This document shows positions 35,789-44,478 of a stretch of DNA of 64,000 bases, one piece after another. Numbering within the stretch: position 1 is the stretch's first letter; the number at the start of each line of letters is the position of its first letter. The stretch covers positions 1 to 64,000 of the forward strand of contig NZ_WHUV01000004.1 of assembly GCF_009380155.1 (NCBI RefSeq), written 5' to 3'. The position numbers were made by a program, and so were the translations under genes. Source of the DNA: Pseudomonas piscis. GTDB lineage: Bacteria; Pseudomonadota; Gammaproteobacteria; Pseudomonadales; Pseudomonadaceae. Below the pieces are notes generated by a model. The model was not told the DNA's origin and did not search any database. It saw nothing but the letters and a program-made list of their open reading frames with translations.

Positions 35789-38266
35789 ATGCAATGCACT
35801 GTTCATCCTGCTCGCCGCTTTGGCCTGCGCCCGTTGTTTCGTCTGGCACTGTGCAGCCAGCTGCTGTTGCCCGGGCTGGCGTTCGCCGACGCCGCCTATG
35901 ACCAACTGATCATCCAGGCCCGGGCGGGCAGTTATGCCCCGGCCCTGAGCCACTTGCGCCAGGTACCGGCCAACCAGTTGACCAACGGGCTGGTCAGCGA
36001 CCATTTGCAGATCGCCAGCTGGGCCGGACTGGATAGTGAAGTGGTGAATGTCTACGAGACCCAGGGGCGCAATCGCGTGCTGCCGGTGCAGGCCCTGACC
36101 GCCACCGCCCGGGCCTATCGCAACCTCAAGCAATGGGACAACGCCACCCGGCTCTATCGCCAGGCGCTGGAGCGCGACCCCAAGAACGCCGACCTGCAAC
36201 TGGGCCTGGCGCTGACCCAGGCCGACGCTGGCCAGCCCGCTGAAGCCGTGGTCCGAGCCCGGGCGCTGGTCGCCGCCAAGCCGGAGGATCCGAATCGGCG
36301 CCTGGCCCTGGGCTACGCCCTGACCCGGGCCAACCAGCCCCAGGATGCCCTGGTGGAATACGACCAGGCCTTCGTGCGTGCCGGCGAGCGGCCCGACGTA
36401 CTGCGCGAGTACATCTACGCCCTGCAACGCGCCCGCCTGCCGGAGCCGGCCGTGCGCCTGGCGCACCAGCATCCGGGGTTGATCGACCCGGTCATCCAGC
36501 GACGCATGGAAGCCGACCTGGCTGCCGAGCGGGTGCGCCTGTCTGAGCTGGCCAGCCGCAGCGAGAAAGAACGCTTCGTGGTGGCTGATCGCGCCCTGGC
36601 CGACTACGACACGCTGTTCGCCGCCTGGGGCAACGATCCCAAGGCCCAGGACGACGTGACCCGCTGGCGCATCGACCGCCTGGGGGCGCTCAAGTCCCGG
36701 GCGCGGACCGCCGAGGTGATCAGCGAGTACGAGCAACTGACCGCCGCCGGCGTGGCCATCCCTACCTACGCCCTGCGCTGGGTCGCCTCGGCCTACCTCG
36801 ACCAGCGCCAGCCGGAGGTTTCCGCCGACCTGTACCGCAAGGTGCTGAGCGCGCCGGATGCCGACCGGGGCAACCGCGTCGAAGACACCACCGGCCTGTA
36901 CTACTCGCTGCTGGAAAGCGAGCAACCCGAGGCGGCGCTGAAAGTGGCCACCGACCTGGCCAACAACGAACCCCAGCGCATCCAGCTGGTGGGGCAGACG
37001 GTGGGCGATCCCAACGACGATTGGCTGGACGCGCAATTGCTGGCGGCCCAGGCCGGCACCTACGGCAATAACCTGCCTGACAGCGAACAGCGTCTGGACG
37101 ACCTGGCCACCAAGGCCCCGGGCGACGTCAATGTGCGCCTGGCCCAGGCCAACCTGTACCTGGCCCGGGAGTGGCCGCGCCGCTCCGAATACCTGCTCAA
37201 GGAGGTCGAAAGCGTGGCGCCGCGCGACGTCGCCCTGGAGGTTGCCCAGGGGCACACCGCCCAGGACCTGCAGGAATGGCGGCAGCTGGATGCCCTGACC
37301 GACGATGTGGTCGCGCGCTATCCGGAGAACCGCGCGGTGCAGCGCCTGGCCCGGGAGCGTGAGGTCCACGACATGGCCGAGCTGCGGGTCTCGACCTATG
37401 GCGGCAAGAGCAATGGCGGTGGCAACAACGGCGCCGGGGCGGTCTCCGGGAGCCGCGATTTCGGCATCGAGAGCCGGCTCTACAGCCCGCCCATCGATGA
37501 AGACTGGCGCGTGTTCGCTGGCGTCGGCTACGCCATGGGCGACTTCCAGGAGGGCAAGGGCAACCACCGCTGGCAACTGCTGGGCGTGGAACGGCGCACC
37601 CGCGACATGACCCTGGAGGCCGAGGTCTCCAACCACTCCTACGGCTACGGCAACAAGACCGGCGCCCGCATAGCCCTGGCCCGGGACATCGACGACCATT
37701 GGCAGTACGGCGGTAGCCTCGACTATCTCACCGCCGCGACGCCGCTGCGGGCCCTCAAGAACGACATCAGCGCCAATGGCGGCAGCGCTTTCCTGCGCTG
37801 GCGCGCCAATGAAAGCCGGGAGTGGAAACTGTCCCTGAGCCCCTCGCACTTCAGTGATGGCAACAACCGTTTCGAAGCCCTGCTCACCGGCCGCGAAGGG
37901 GTGTACCGCTCTCCCGAAGTCCAGGTCGACCTGGGCCTGGAGGTCGGTACCAGCCACAACACCCGGGACGACGCGCCGTACTTCAATCCCAAGTCCGACT
38001 TCAGCGTCTTGCCGACGGTGAACGTCAACCATGTGCTCTACCACCGCTACGAAACCTCCTGGAGCCAGCAGTTCCAGTTCGGCGTCGGCACCTACAGCCA
38101 GCGCGACTATTCCACCGGCGGTGTCGGCCTGGTCAGCTACGGCCAGCGCTATAGCTGGAACGACGTGTTCGATATCGGCGCGGTGCTGAGCGTGATCAAC
38201 CGACCCTACGACGGCGAGCGGGAAACCGACTTGCGCCTGGCCGTGGACCTTACCTATCGCTTCTAG
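35789..38266 (+). CDS. pgaA: PgaA, outer membrane PNAG export porin
   Basis: 825 residues. The signal peptide ends LLLPGLAFA; a periplasmic TPR superhelix (residues ~35-510, with units such as YRQALERDPKNADLQLGLAL) binds de-N-acetylated polymer, and a C-terminal 16-strand barrel (~530-825) ends in VDLTYRF, an outer-membrane signature with terminal Phe. First gene of pgaABCD, starting at 35789; the 282 bases before it should carry the promoter. It exports poly-beta-1,6-N-acetylglucosamine, a biofilm matrix polymer. Confidence 0.93.
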   Translation: MQCTVHPARRFGLRPLFRLALCSQLLLPGLAFADAAYDQLIIQARAGSYAPALSHLRQVPANQLTNGLVSDHLQIASWAGLDSEVVNVYETQGRNRVLPVQALTATARAYRNLKQWDNATRLYRQALERDPKNADLQLGLALTQADAGQPAEAVVRARALVAAKPEDPNRRLALGYALTRANQPQDALVEYDQAFVRAGERPDVLREYIYALQRARLPEPAVRLAHQHPGLIDPVIQRRMEADLAAERVRLSELASRSEKERFVVADRALADYDTLFAAWGNDPKAQDDVTRWRIDRLGALKSRARTAEVISEYEQLTAAGVAIPTYALRWVASAYLDQRQPEVSADLYRKVLSAPDADRGNRVEDTTGLYYSLLESEQPEAALKVATDLANNEPQRIQLVGQTVGDPNDDWLDAQLLAAQAGTYGNNLPDSEQRLDDLATKAPGDVNVRLAQANLYLAREWPRRSEYLLKEVESVAPRDVALEVAQGHTAQDLQEWRQLDALTDDVVARYPENRAVQRLAREREVHDMAELRVSTYGGKSNGGGNNGAGAVSGSRDFGIESRLYSPPIDEDWRVFAGVGYAMGDFQEGKGNHRWQLLGVERRTRDMTLEAEVSNHSYGYGNKTGARIALARDIDDHWQYGGSLDYLTAATPLRALKNDISANGGSAFLRWRANESREWKLSLSPSHFSDGNNRFEALLTGREGVYRSPEVQVDLGLEVGTSHNTRDDAPYFNPKSDFSVLPTVNVNHVLYHRYETSWSQQFQFGVGTYSQRDYSTGGVGLVSYGQRYSWNDVFDIGAVLSVINRPYDGERETDLRLAVDLTYRF

Positions 38267-38278
38267 AGGACGGTGACG

Positions 38279-40276
38279 ATGAGCCTGATCGAGCGTTGCA
38301 TCCTCTTGCTGGGCGCGCTGCTGCTCAGTGCTTGTTCCCAGCCTGCCGCGGACTTCGTCGCCCCGGCGCAACGGCCGCTGCCGAACAACGAAGCGCCCTG
38401 GCCGAAGAACCACGTGCTGGGCATCGCCTACCACGATATCGAGGATCGCAACCCGGACCAGCGCGTGGTGGCGGTGCGCACCGATCGCATGCTCCAGCAA
38501 CTGGCCTGGCTGCGCGAGAACGGCTACAAGCCGGTCACCGTGGACCAGATCCTGGCGGCCCGGCGAGGCGGTCCGGACTTGCCGGCCAAGGCCATCCTGC
38601 TGAGTTTCGACGACGGCTATTCGAGCTTCTATACCCGGGTCATGCCGGTGCTGCGCAGTTATCGCTGGCCGGCCCTCCTGGCCCCGGTGGGCACCTGGAT
38701 CGACACCCCGGCCGACCAGCCGGTGAACTTCGCCGGCGACCTGCGGCCGCGCTCGCAATTCTTGACCTGGGCACAGATCCGCGAGATCTCCCGTTCCGGC
38801 CTGGTGGAGATCGCCGCCCACACCGACAGCAGTCACCTGGGCATCCTCGGTAACCCCCAGGGCAACATGCAGCCTGCTGCCGCGACCCGACGCTACGACC
38901 CGCGCACCGGGCGCTATGAAAGCGAGGCGGAGTTCCAGGCGCGCATGCGCAAGGATGTGAGCACCATCTCGGACAAGATCCAGGCGGCCACCGGCTATCG
39001 TCCGCGGGTCTGGGTCTGGCCCTATGGCACGGCCGATGGCTCGACGCTGCAGGTGGTCGATGGCCAGGGTTTCAAGCTGGCCCTGACCCTGGACGATGGC
39101 CTGGACAGCCTCGACAACCTGATGAGCAGCCCGCGTTTCCTGGTGGTCTCGGACCCTGACGGCATGCACTTCTCCAACAGCATCGTCGGCACCGAGACCA
39201 TGGCGCCCATGCGCGTGGTGCACGTGGACCTGGACAACGTCTACGACCCGGACCCCAAGCAGCAGGAGATCAACCTCGGCAAGCTGGTGCAGCGCATGGC
39301 CGACCTGGGGGCCAATACCGTGTTTCTCCAGGCGTTCGCCGATCCCAAGGGCGACGGGCTGGTGCAGTCGCTGTACTTCCCCAATCGCCACCTGCCGATG
39401 CGTGCCGACCTGTTCGACCGGGTCGCCTGGCAACTGCGCACCCGCTCCCACGTCAAGGTCTATGCCTGGATGCCGGTGCTCAGTTTCGACCTGGATGCCA
39501 GGCTGCCCCGGGTCACGCGCTGGGATCCGCAAACCGGCCAGGTGGCGGTCGATCCGAAGCAATACCGGCGCCTGTCGCCTTTCGATCCGCAGGTCCGCCG
39601 ATTGATCGGCGACCTGTACGAGGATGTGGCGCGCATGACCTCGGTGGACGGCATCCTGTTCCATGACGACGCTGTGCTCTCGGACTTCGAGGACGCCAGC
39701 CCCGAAGCCTTGCGTGCCTATGCCGCCCAGGGCTTGCCAGGCTCCATCGCCGGGCTGCGCGATGACCCCGCGGCCCTGCAACGCTGGACCCGCTTCAAGA
39801 GCCGTTACCTGATCGACTTCACCCATGAACTGGCAGCCAAGGTCCGGGCGATCCGTGGGCCCCAGGTGCAGACCGCGCGCAACCTGTTCGCCGAGCCGAT
39901 CATCAATCCCCAGAGCGAAACCTGGTTCGCCCAGAACCTCGACGATTTCCTCGCCAGCTATGACTGGACTGCGCCCATGGCCATGCCGCTGATGGAAGGG
40001 CAAAGCGCACGGTACTCCGGGCCCTGGCTGGAAGCCCTGGTGGATCAGGTGCGCACACGCCCCGGTGCCTTGCAGCGCACGGTATTCGAACTCCAGGCCC
40101 GGGACTGGACCCAGAAGCCCGCCAGCGATTTACCGGCCGGGCAGATGGCTGACTGGATGGGCCGGCTCAAGCGCCAGGGTGCCATCAACTTCGGTTACTA
40201 CCCGGACAACTTCCTCGAGAACTCACCGGACCTGAAGACCTTGCGGCCCGCGCTCTCCAACAAATGGAGTCCATGA
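38279..40276 (+). CDS. pgaB: PgaB, PNAG deacetylase/hydrolase lipoprotein
   Basis: 665 residues from ATG 38279, chosen over the in-frame GTG at 38273 because AGAGGAC lies ahead. The lipobox is LLLSAC. The N-terminal carbohydrate-esterase-4 domain has the catalytic/metal word LSFDDGYSSFY and the metal His pair HTDSSH. The C-terminal glycoside-hydrolase domain (~300-640) has VDLDNVYDPD, AWMPVLSFDL and DGILFHDDAVLSDFED, acidic residues expected in GH153. It removes part of the N-acetyl groups so the polymer can leave through PgaA. Confidence 0.93.
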   Translation: MSLIERCILLLGALLLSACSQPAADFVAPAQRPLPNNEAPWPKNHVLGIAYHDIEDRNPDQRVVAVRTDRMLQQLAWLRENGYKPVTVDQILAARRGGPDLPAKAILLSFDDGYSSFYTRVMPVLRSYRWPALLAPVGTWIDTPADQPVNFAGDLRPRSQFLTWAQIREISRSGLVEIAAHTDSSHLGILGNPQGNMQPAAATRRYDPRTGRYESEAEFQARMRKDVSTISDKIQAATGYRPRVWVWPYGTADGSTLQVVDGQGFKLALTLDDGLDSLDNLMSSPRFLVVSDPDGMHFSNSIVGTETMAPMRVVHVDLDNVYDPDPKQQEINLGKLVQRMADLGANTVFLQAFADPKGDGLVQSLYFPNRHLPMRADLFDRVAWQLRTRSHVKVYAWMPVLSFDLDARLPRVTRWDPQTGQVAVDPKQYRRLSPFDPQVRRLIGDLYEDVARMTSVDGILFHDDAVLSDFEDASPEALRAYAAQGLPGSIAGLRDDPAALQRWTRFKSRYLIDFTHELAAKVRAIRGPQVQTARNLFAEPIINPQSETWFAQNLDDFLASYDWTAPMAMPLMEGQSARYSGPWLEALVDQVRTRPGALQRTVFELQARDWTQKPASDLPAGQMADWMGRLKRQGAINFGYYPDNFLENSPDLKTLRPALSNKWSP

Positions 40277-40279
40277 ATC

Positions 40280-41629
40280 ATGATGGATCGTATCTTCGCT
40301 GTGGTGGTCCTGGCGCTGGTCATGGGCGTGCCCCTGGGCCTGATCTTCGTGGTGACTGGCGAATTCCTCATGGATTTCGTCTTCTACTACCCATTGTTCA
40401 TGTCGGCCCTGTGGATCGCCGGGGGCCTGTATTTCTGGCTGCACTGGGAGCGGCACTGGCCTTGGGACGACGACACCTTGCCGCCACCGCTGGCCGGCGA
40501 GCCGCTGATCAGCATCCTCATCCCTTGCTACAACGAGGGGGATAACGTCGCCGATACCATCCAGGCGGCCCTGGCCCAGCACTATCCGAACATCGAAGTG
40601 ATCGCCATCAACGATGGCTCCAAGGACAACACCGGGCAGATCCTCGACCAATTGGCCGCCCTCGACCCTCGCCTGCGGGTGCTGCACCTGGCGCAGAACC
40701 AGGGCAAGGCGGTGGCCCTGCGCATGGGCGCGGTGGCGGCCCATAGCGAATACCTGGTGTGCATCGACGGCGATGCGTTGCTGGCGCCCAACACGGCGGC
40801 CTACCTGGTGGCGCCGATGCTGGATAACCCACGCCTGGGCGCGGTGACCGGCAACCCGCGCATTCGCACCCGCTCGACCCTGGTGGGCCGGGTGCAGGTG
40901 GGCGAGTTCTCCTCGATCATCGGCCTGATCAAGCGTACCCAGCGGGTGTTCGGCAAGGTCTTCACCGTCTCCGGGGTGATCGTCGCCTTCCGCCGCACGG
41001 CGCTGCATCGGGTGGGCTACTGGAGCCCGGACATGATCACCGAGGACATCGACGTCAGCTGGAAGCTGCAGCTGGACCATTGGTATGTGTTCTTCGAGCC
41101 CCGGGCGCTGTGCTGGATCCTGATGCCCGAAACCCTGCGCGGCTTGTGGAGACAGCGGCTGCGCTGGGCCCAGGGTGGCGCCGAGGTGCTGTTCAAGAAC
41201 ATCCGTGGCATCTGGGAATGGCGGCATCGCTATCTGTGGACCCTGTTGTTCGACTATTGCCTGTCCACCGGCTGGGCCTTCACCTTCCTGCTGTCGGTGA
41301 TCTTCTGGGCCCTGGGCAAGTTCATCGTCATGCCCGAGGCCATCGCGGTGCACAGCATCGTGCCGCCGGCCTTCACCGGCCTGGTGCTGGCGATGGTCTG
41401 CCTGGCCCAGTTCGCGGTGAGCATCCTGATCGACCGGCGCTACGAGAAGGACCTCTGGAAAACCATGTTCTGGGTGGTCTGGTATCCCCTGGCGTTCTGG
41501 TTCATCAGCCTGTTCACCACCCTGGTGAGCTTTCCCAAGGTGTTGTTCAGCGAGCACCAGAAGCGTGCTCGCTGGGTCAGCCCGGACCGTGGGATCAAGC
41601 CCATCGATGACAAAGAGGAGGCGCGCTGA
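40280..41629 (+). CDS. pgaC: PgaC, PNAG synthase glycosyltransferase
   Basis: 449-residue inner-membrane processive GT2 enzyme using UDP-GlcNAc. Two N-terminal helices precede the catalytic domain with SILIPCYNEGDN, INDGSKDNT, the DxD-type CIDGDALL, the base TEDIDVSW and the QRLRWAQGG processivity motif. Three further helices close the protein. It sits four bases after pgaB and overlaps pgaD (41629), so it is coupled to PgaD, which it needs for activity in E. coli. Confidence 0.94.
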   Translation: MMDRIFAVVVLALVMGVPLGLIFVVTGEFLMDFVFYYPLFMSALWIAGGLYFWLHWERHWPWDDDTLPPPLAGEPLISILIPCYNEGDNVADTIQAALAQHYPNIEVIAINDGSKDNTGQILDQLAALDPRLRVLHLAQNQGKAVALRMGAVAAHSEYLVCIDGDALLAPNTAAYLVAPMLDNPRLGAVTGNPRIRTRSTLVGRVQVGEFSSIIGLIKRTQRVFGKVFTVSGVIVAFRRTALHRVGYWSPDMITEDIDVSWKLQLDHWYVFFEPRALCWILMPETLRGLWRQRLRWAQGGAEVLFKNIRGIWEWRHRYLWTLLFDYCLSTGWAFTFLLSVIFWALGKFIVMPEAIAVHSIVPPAFTGLVLAMVCLAQFAVSILIDRRYEKDLWKTMFWVVWYPLAFWFISLFTTLVSFPKVLFSEHQKRARWVSPDRGIKPIDDKEEAR

Positions 41630-42141
41630 TGAAAATCATCCGCACCCGCCAGCGCCCCTTCCTGGTGATAGTCGATGTCTTCTTCACCCTGTTGGCCTGG
41701 GCCGCGCTCCTCTATTTGCTGGTCCGTGGGCTCTGGCCGCTGCTCTATACCCACGAAGGACCCAGGTTTGAGGCTGGTGTGCTCGATGCCCTGACCACCT
41801 TGCAGTTCTATGGGCTGGTGGCGGTAGTCAACGCGGTGCTGCTGATCTCCTGGGCCCGCTATCGCCAGCGGCGCAGTCGCAAGTACCCGCCACGCCTGCC
41901 GGCGCCGGCGGTGGACGACAAGCGCCTGAGCGAGACCTTCAAGCTCAGCGACGAGACCTTCGCCCAGATGCGCCAGCCCGGCAGCCTGATCGTGCACAAC
42001 GATGCGGAGGGTGGCATCAGCCATGTCACCACCCAGTTCTACCGCATCCAGCCCGAGGACCAGCCCCATCCGCCGCTTGTGGCCGAACCGCCACCCCGGG
42101 TGATCCACCTGCGCTCGGAGGGGGATGAGGGTAAGACCTAG
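41629..42141 (+). CDS. pgaD: PgaD, PNAG synthase accessory protein
   Basis: 170 residues with two transmembrane helices (residues ~13-35 and ~60-80) flanking a short periplasmic loop, then a cytoplasmic tail (SRKYPPRLPAPAVDDKRLSETF). This matches PgaD, the c-di-GMP-responsive partner of PgaC. It overlaps pgaC by one base (TGATG) and ends the operon; a strong terminator follows 47 bases after the stop. The tail is longer than E. coli PgaD, as in other pseudomonads. Confidence 0.9.
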   Translation: MKIIRTRQRPFLVIVDVFFTLLAWAALLYLLVRGLWPLLYTHEGPRFEAGVLDALTTLQFYGLVAVVNAVLLISWARYRQRRSRKYPPRLPAPAVDDKRLSETFKLSDETFAQMRQPGSLIVHNDAEGGISHVTTQFYRIQPEDQPHPPLVAEPPPRVIHLRSEGDEGKT

Positions 42142-42188
42142 CGTGATGACCATGACCGAAGCACCAGCATGGCTGGTTTGAAATGAGT

Positions 42189-42216
42189 AACCCGGGCTTT
42201 GAGGCCCGGGTTTTTT
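42189..42216 (+). terminator. Rho-independent terminator of pgaABCD
   Basis: AACCCGGGC-TTTGA-GGCCCGGGTT followed by a run of T. A near-perfect GC stem with T-tract, 47 bases after the pgaD stop. Confidence 0.92.
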
Positions 42217-42717
42217 ATTACCGTTCGTCGGCAATATGAAGTGTGCAGTGAGAAATTTATAATTTCTTTTTATATAAACTAGTTGGTTTGATTTATAGGA
42301 AATTTCCGAAATTCCGTAAATTATTGACGCCATGGGTGACTGCTGACTATTTGCCTGGATATGCTCTGCAGCGCCGTTCGGCAACTTGTACGCCAGCGTT
42401 TCAAGCAACCTGGCAGTACCTGTGCCTGAAACCGAAATGCCGTTGTTGATGCAGCGCATTTTTTGCGGGCAAACCCCCTGGATCAAAGGGGTTGCCGGTG
42501 TTTTGCAGGGCTGGCGCGAATAGCGGATAACACTTAGATATATATGTTTTTTCATGTTCATGGTGACTATTTAGAGCAATCTCTCGTTCGCCATGGATCA
42601 TTCTTATAGGCAGGCAAGTGTTCAGTCTAAGTTGTCGATAGTTAGTTGGCGCCTGGATAGTGGCAAATTAGCATCTCCCGCTTTGTTGACTCTTGCTGCT
42701 GTTTCGAAGGATCGAAC
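42217..42717. promoter_or_regulatory. A+T-rich leader region of the cdi/TPS locus
   Basis: About 500 bases without a supported gene and clearly richer in A+T than both flanks. It should hold the promoter for the two-partner secretion genes. One hairpin stands out at 42468-42496 (GGCAAACCCC...GGGGTTGCC). I could not fix a promoter. Short reading frames here have no ribosome sites. Confidence 0.45.
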
Positions 42718-44451
42718 ATGTATTTTCCTACCCTCGGGATGAGGTTGTGTTGTGTGCTGTCCTGCCTGGTGTTTTTGGCCGGCTCACTGAACAGTGTTTC
42801 TGCTGCCCCGCTGAACAATCCTGGTGACCAGGACCTGATTCGCGAGCGCCAGAACCGCCTGCTGGAAGAGCAGCAACGGCGCCTCGAAGACCTCAAGGAC
42901 CTGCCTGGCAAGAGCTCGTTGCCGGTGGCGCCGACGGCCCCGACCGACAGCCGCTGCTTCCCCATCGAACACATCGAGCTCAAGGGCGCCGACGCCCTGT
43001 CCGCCGCCGAGCGCGAGCGCCTGCTCAAGCCCTACATCGGCCAGTGCCTGGGCGTGGCCCAGCTCAACGAGTTGCTCAAGGTCATTACCGACCACTACAT
43101 CGCCAAAGGCCTGGTCACCAGTCGTGCCTACCTGCCGCAGCAGGACCTGTCCCGCGGGCACCTGCAGGTGCTGGTGGTGGAGGGCCGCCTTGAAGGCCTG
43201 AAGGCGGCCGAAGGCAGCAAGCTCACGGCGCGCGAGCTGGACATGGCGTTTCCCGGGAGTGTCGGGCAACTGCTCGACCTGCGGCAGATCGAGCAGATGG
43301 TCGACCAGCTCAACCGCCTGCCGTCGAACCAGGCACAGATGGAACTGGCCCCCGGCCAGGCGGTGGGCGGCAGCGAGGTGCTGGTCAAGAACACCCCGCA
43401 AAAGCCCTGGCGGGTCGGTCTGTCTCGCAGCAACGACGGGCAGAAGAGCACCGGCGAGCAGCAATGGGGCAGCTCCTTGGAATGGGACAGTCCCCTGGGC
43501 CTGGCCGACCAACTGGTGCTGCGCGGCGGCCATGACGCCATCAGCGACCACCAGAAGACCTCGCGCAATGCGATGCTCTACTACAACCTGCCGCTGGGCT
43601 GGTGGAACCTGAACTACAGCTACAGCCAGAGCGAGTACCGTTCCCAGGCCCAGGGCCAGGGCTTCAACTTCAAGCAGACCGGCGACAGCCAGAACCACCA
43701 GTTGCGCGTGGAGCGGGTGATCCATCGCGACTCGGTGAGCAAGACTTCGCTCAACGCCGGCCTGACCCACCTGCGCACCAACAACTACATCGAAGACAGC
43801 AAGCTGAGCACCAGTAGCAACCGCTTGAGCGAAGTGCAGTGGGGCATCAACCATGGCCGGCGCATTGGCGGGGCCTTCGTCAACCTCGACCTGGGCCTGC
43901 AAGAGGGGGTCGGCCTGTTCGATGCCCAGCGCCAGTCCGAGCGCGGCCAGTACGGCAACCGCCAGGCCAACGCCCGCTACCGCAAGTACACCGCCACCGC
44001 CAGCTATCTGCAGCCGTTCAAGCTGTGGGACGAGTCCCTGGTGTTCAGCAGCCTGGTCACTAGCCAGCGCAGCGAAGACATCCTGTTCAGCTCCCAGCGC
44101 ATGAGCCTGGGCAGCCAGTCCTCGATCCGCGGCTACAAGGACCAGAGCCTCAACGGCGACAGCGGCTACTACTGGCGCAACGACCTGCGCTGGAGCCGCC
44201 CGGTGACCTGGGACTGGCTGCGCCCGGTGTTCGCCGAGTACGGCACGGGGCTGGGGTATGACGTGGGTGCCATTCGCCACGACCGCTACAACGCCGGGCA
44301 GCACGGGCGGGTGTCCAGCGACTCCATCGAGTTGTTCGCCCGTGGCCAGCACCTCGCCGCCAGCGTGACCTTCGCCCATTCCCTCGAGCGGCCAGATGCC
44401 CTGAGTGACCGCGAAGCCCCGATCTATTTCCGCCTGGATCTTTTTCTCTAA
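42718..44451 (+). CDS. cdiB: CdiB/TpsB outer membrane transporter of two-partner secretion
   Basis: 577-residue Omp85-related barrel that exports the CdiA-type partner. A signal peptide (residues ~1-29) is followed by a Gln/Arg/Glu-rich helix (QNRLLEEQQRRLEDL), two POTRA domains (~75-215; CFPIEHIELKGADAL starts the first) and a 16-strand barrel. The conserved loop-6 motif appears as SSIRGY near residue 470, and the C-terminus YFRLDLFL ends in a hydrophobic residue. It is 27 bases upstream of cdiA, so co-transcribed. ShlB/HecB-type naming is equivalent; the VENN motif and immunity genes downstream favour CDI. Confidence 0.92.
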   Translation: MYFPTLGMRLCCVLSCLVFLAGSLNSVSAAPLNNPGDQDLIRERQNRLLEEQQRRLEDLKDLPGKSSLPVAPTAPTDSRCFPIEHIELKGADALSAAERERLLKPYIGQCLGVAQLNELLKVITDHYIAKGLVTSRAYLPQQDLSRGHLQVLVVEGRLEGLKAAEGSKLTARELDMAFPGSVGQLLDLRQIEQMVDQLNRLPSNQAQMELAPGQAVGGSEVLVKNTPQKPWRVGLSRSNDGQKSTGEQQWGSSLEWDSPLGLADQLVLRGGHDAISDHQKTSRNAMLYYNLPLGWWNLNYSYSQSEYRSQAQGQGFNFKQTGDSQNHQLRVERVIHRDSVSKTSLNAGLTHLRTNNYIEDSKLSTSSNRLSEVQWGINHGRRIGGAFVNLDLGLQEGVGLFDAQRQSERGQYGNRQANARYRKYTATASYLQPFKLWDESLVFSSLVTSQRSEDILFSSQRMSLGSQSSIRGYKDQSLNGDSGYYWRNDLRWSRPVTWDWLRPVFAEYGTGLGYDVGAIRHDRYNAGQHGRVSSDSIELFARGQHLAASVTFAHSLERPDALSDREAPIYFRLDLFL

Positions 44452-44478
44452 TTTCGCTCTTTACCCGAGATACCCGAC

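Noticed and set aside
35678..40003. Minus-strand open frame of 1,441 codons across pgaA-pgaB
   Set aside because: Antisense shadow of high-GC coding sequence; Gly/Gln/His/Val-rich nonsense composition, and the plus-strand pga products have full family motifs.
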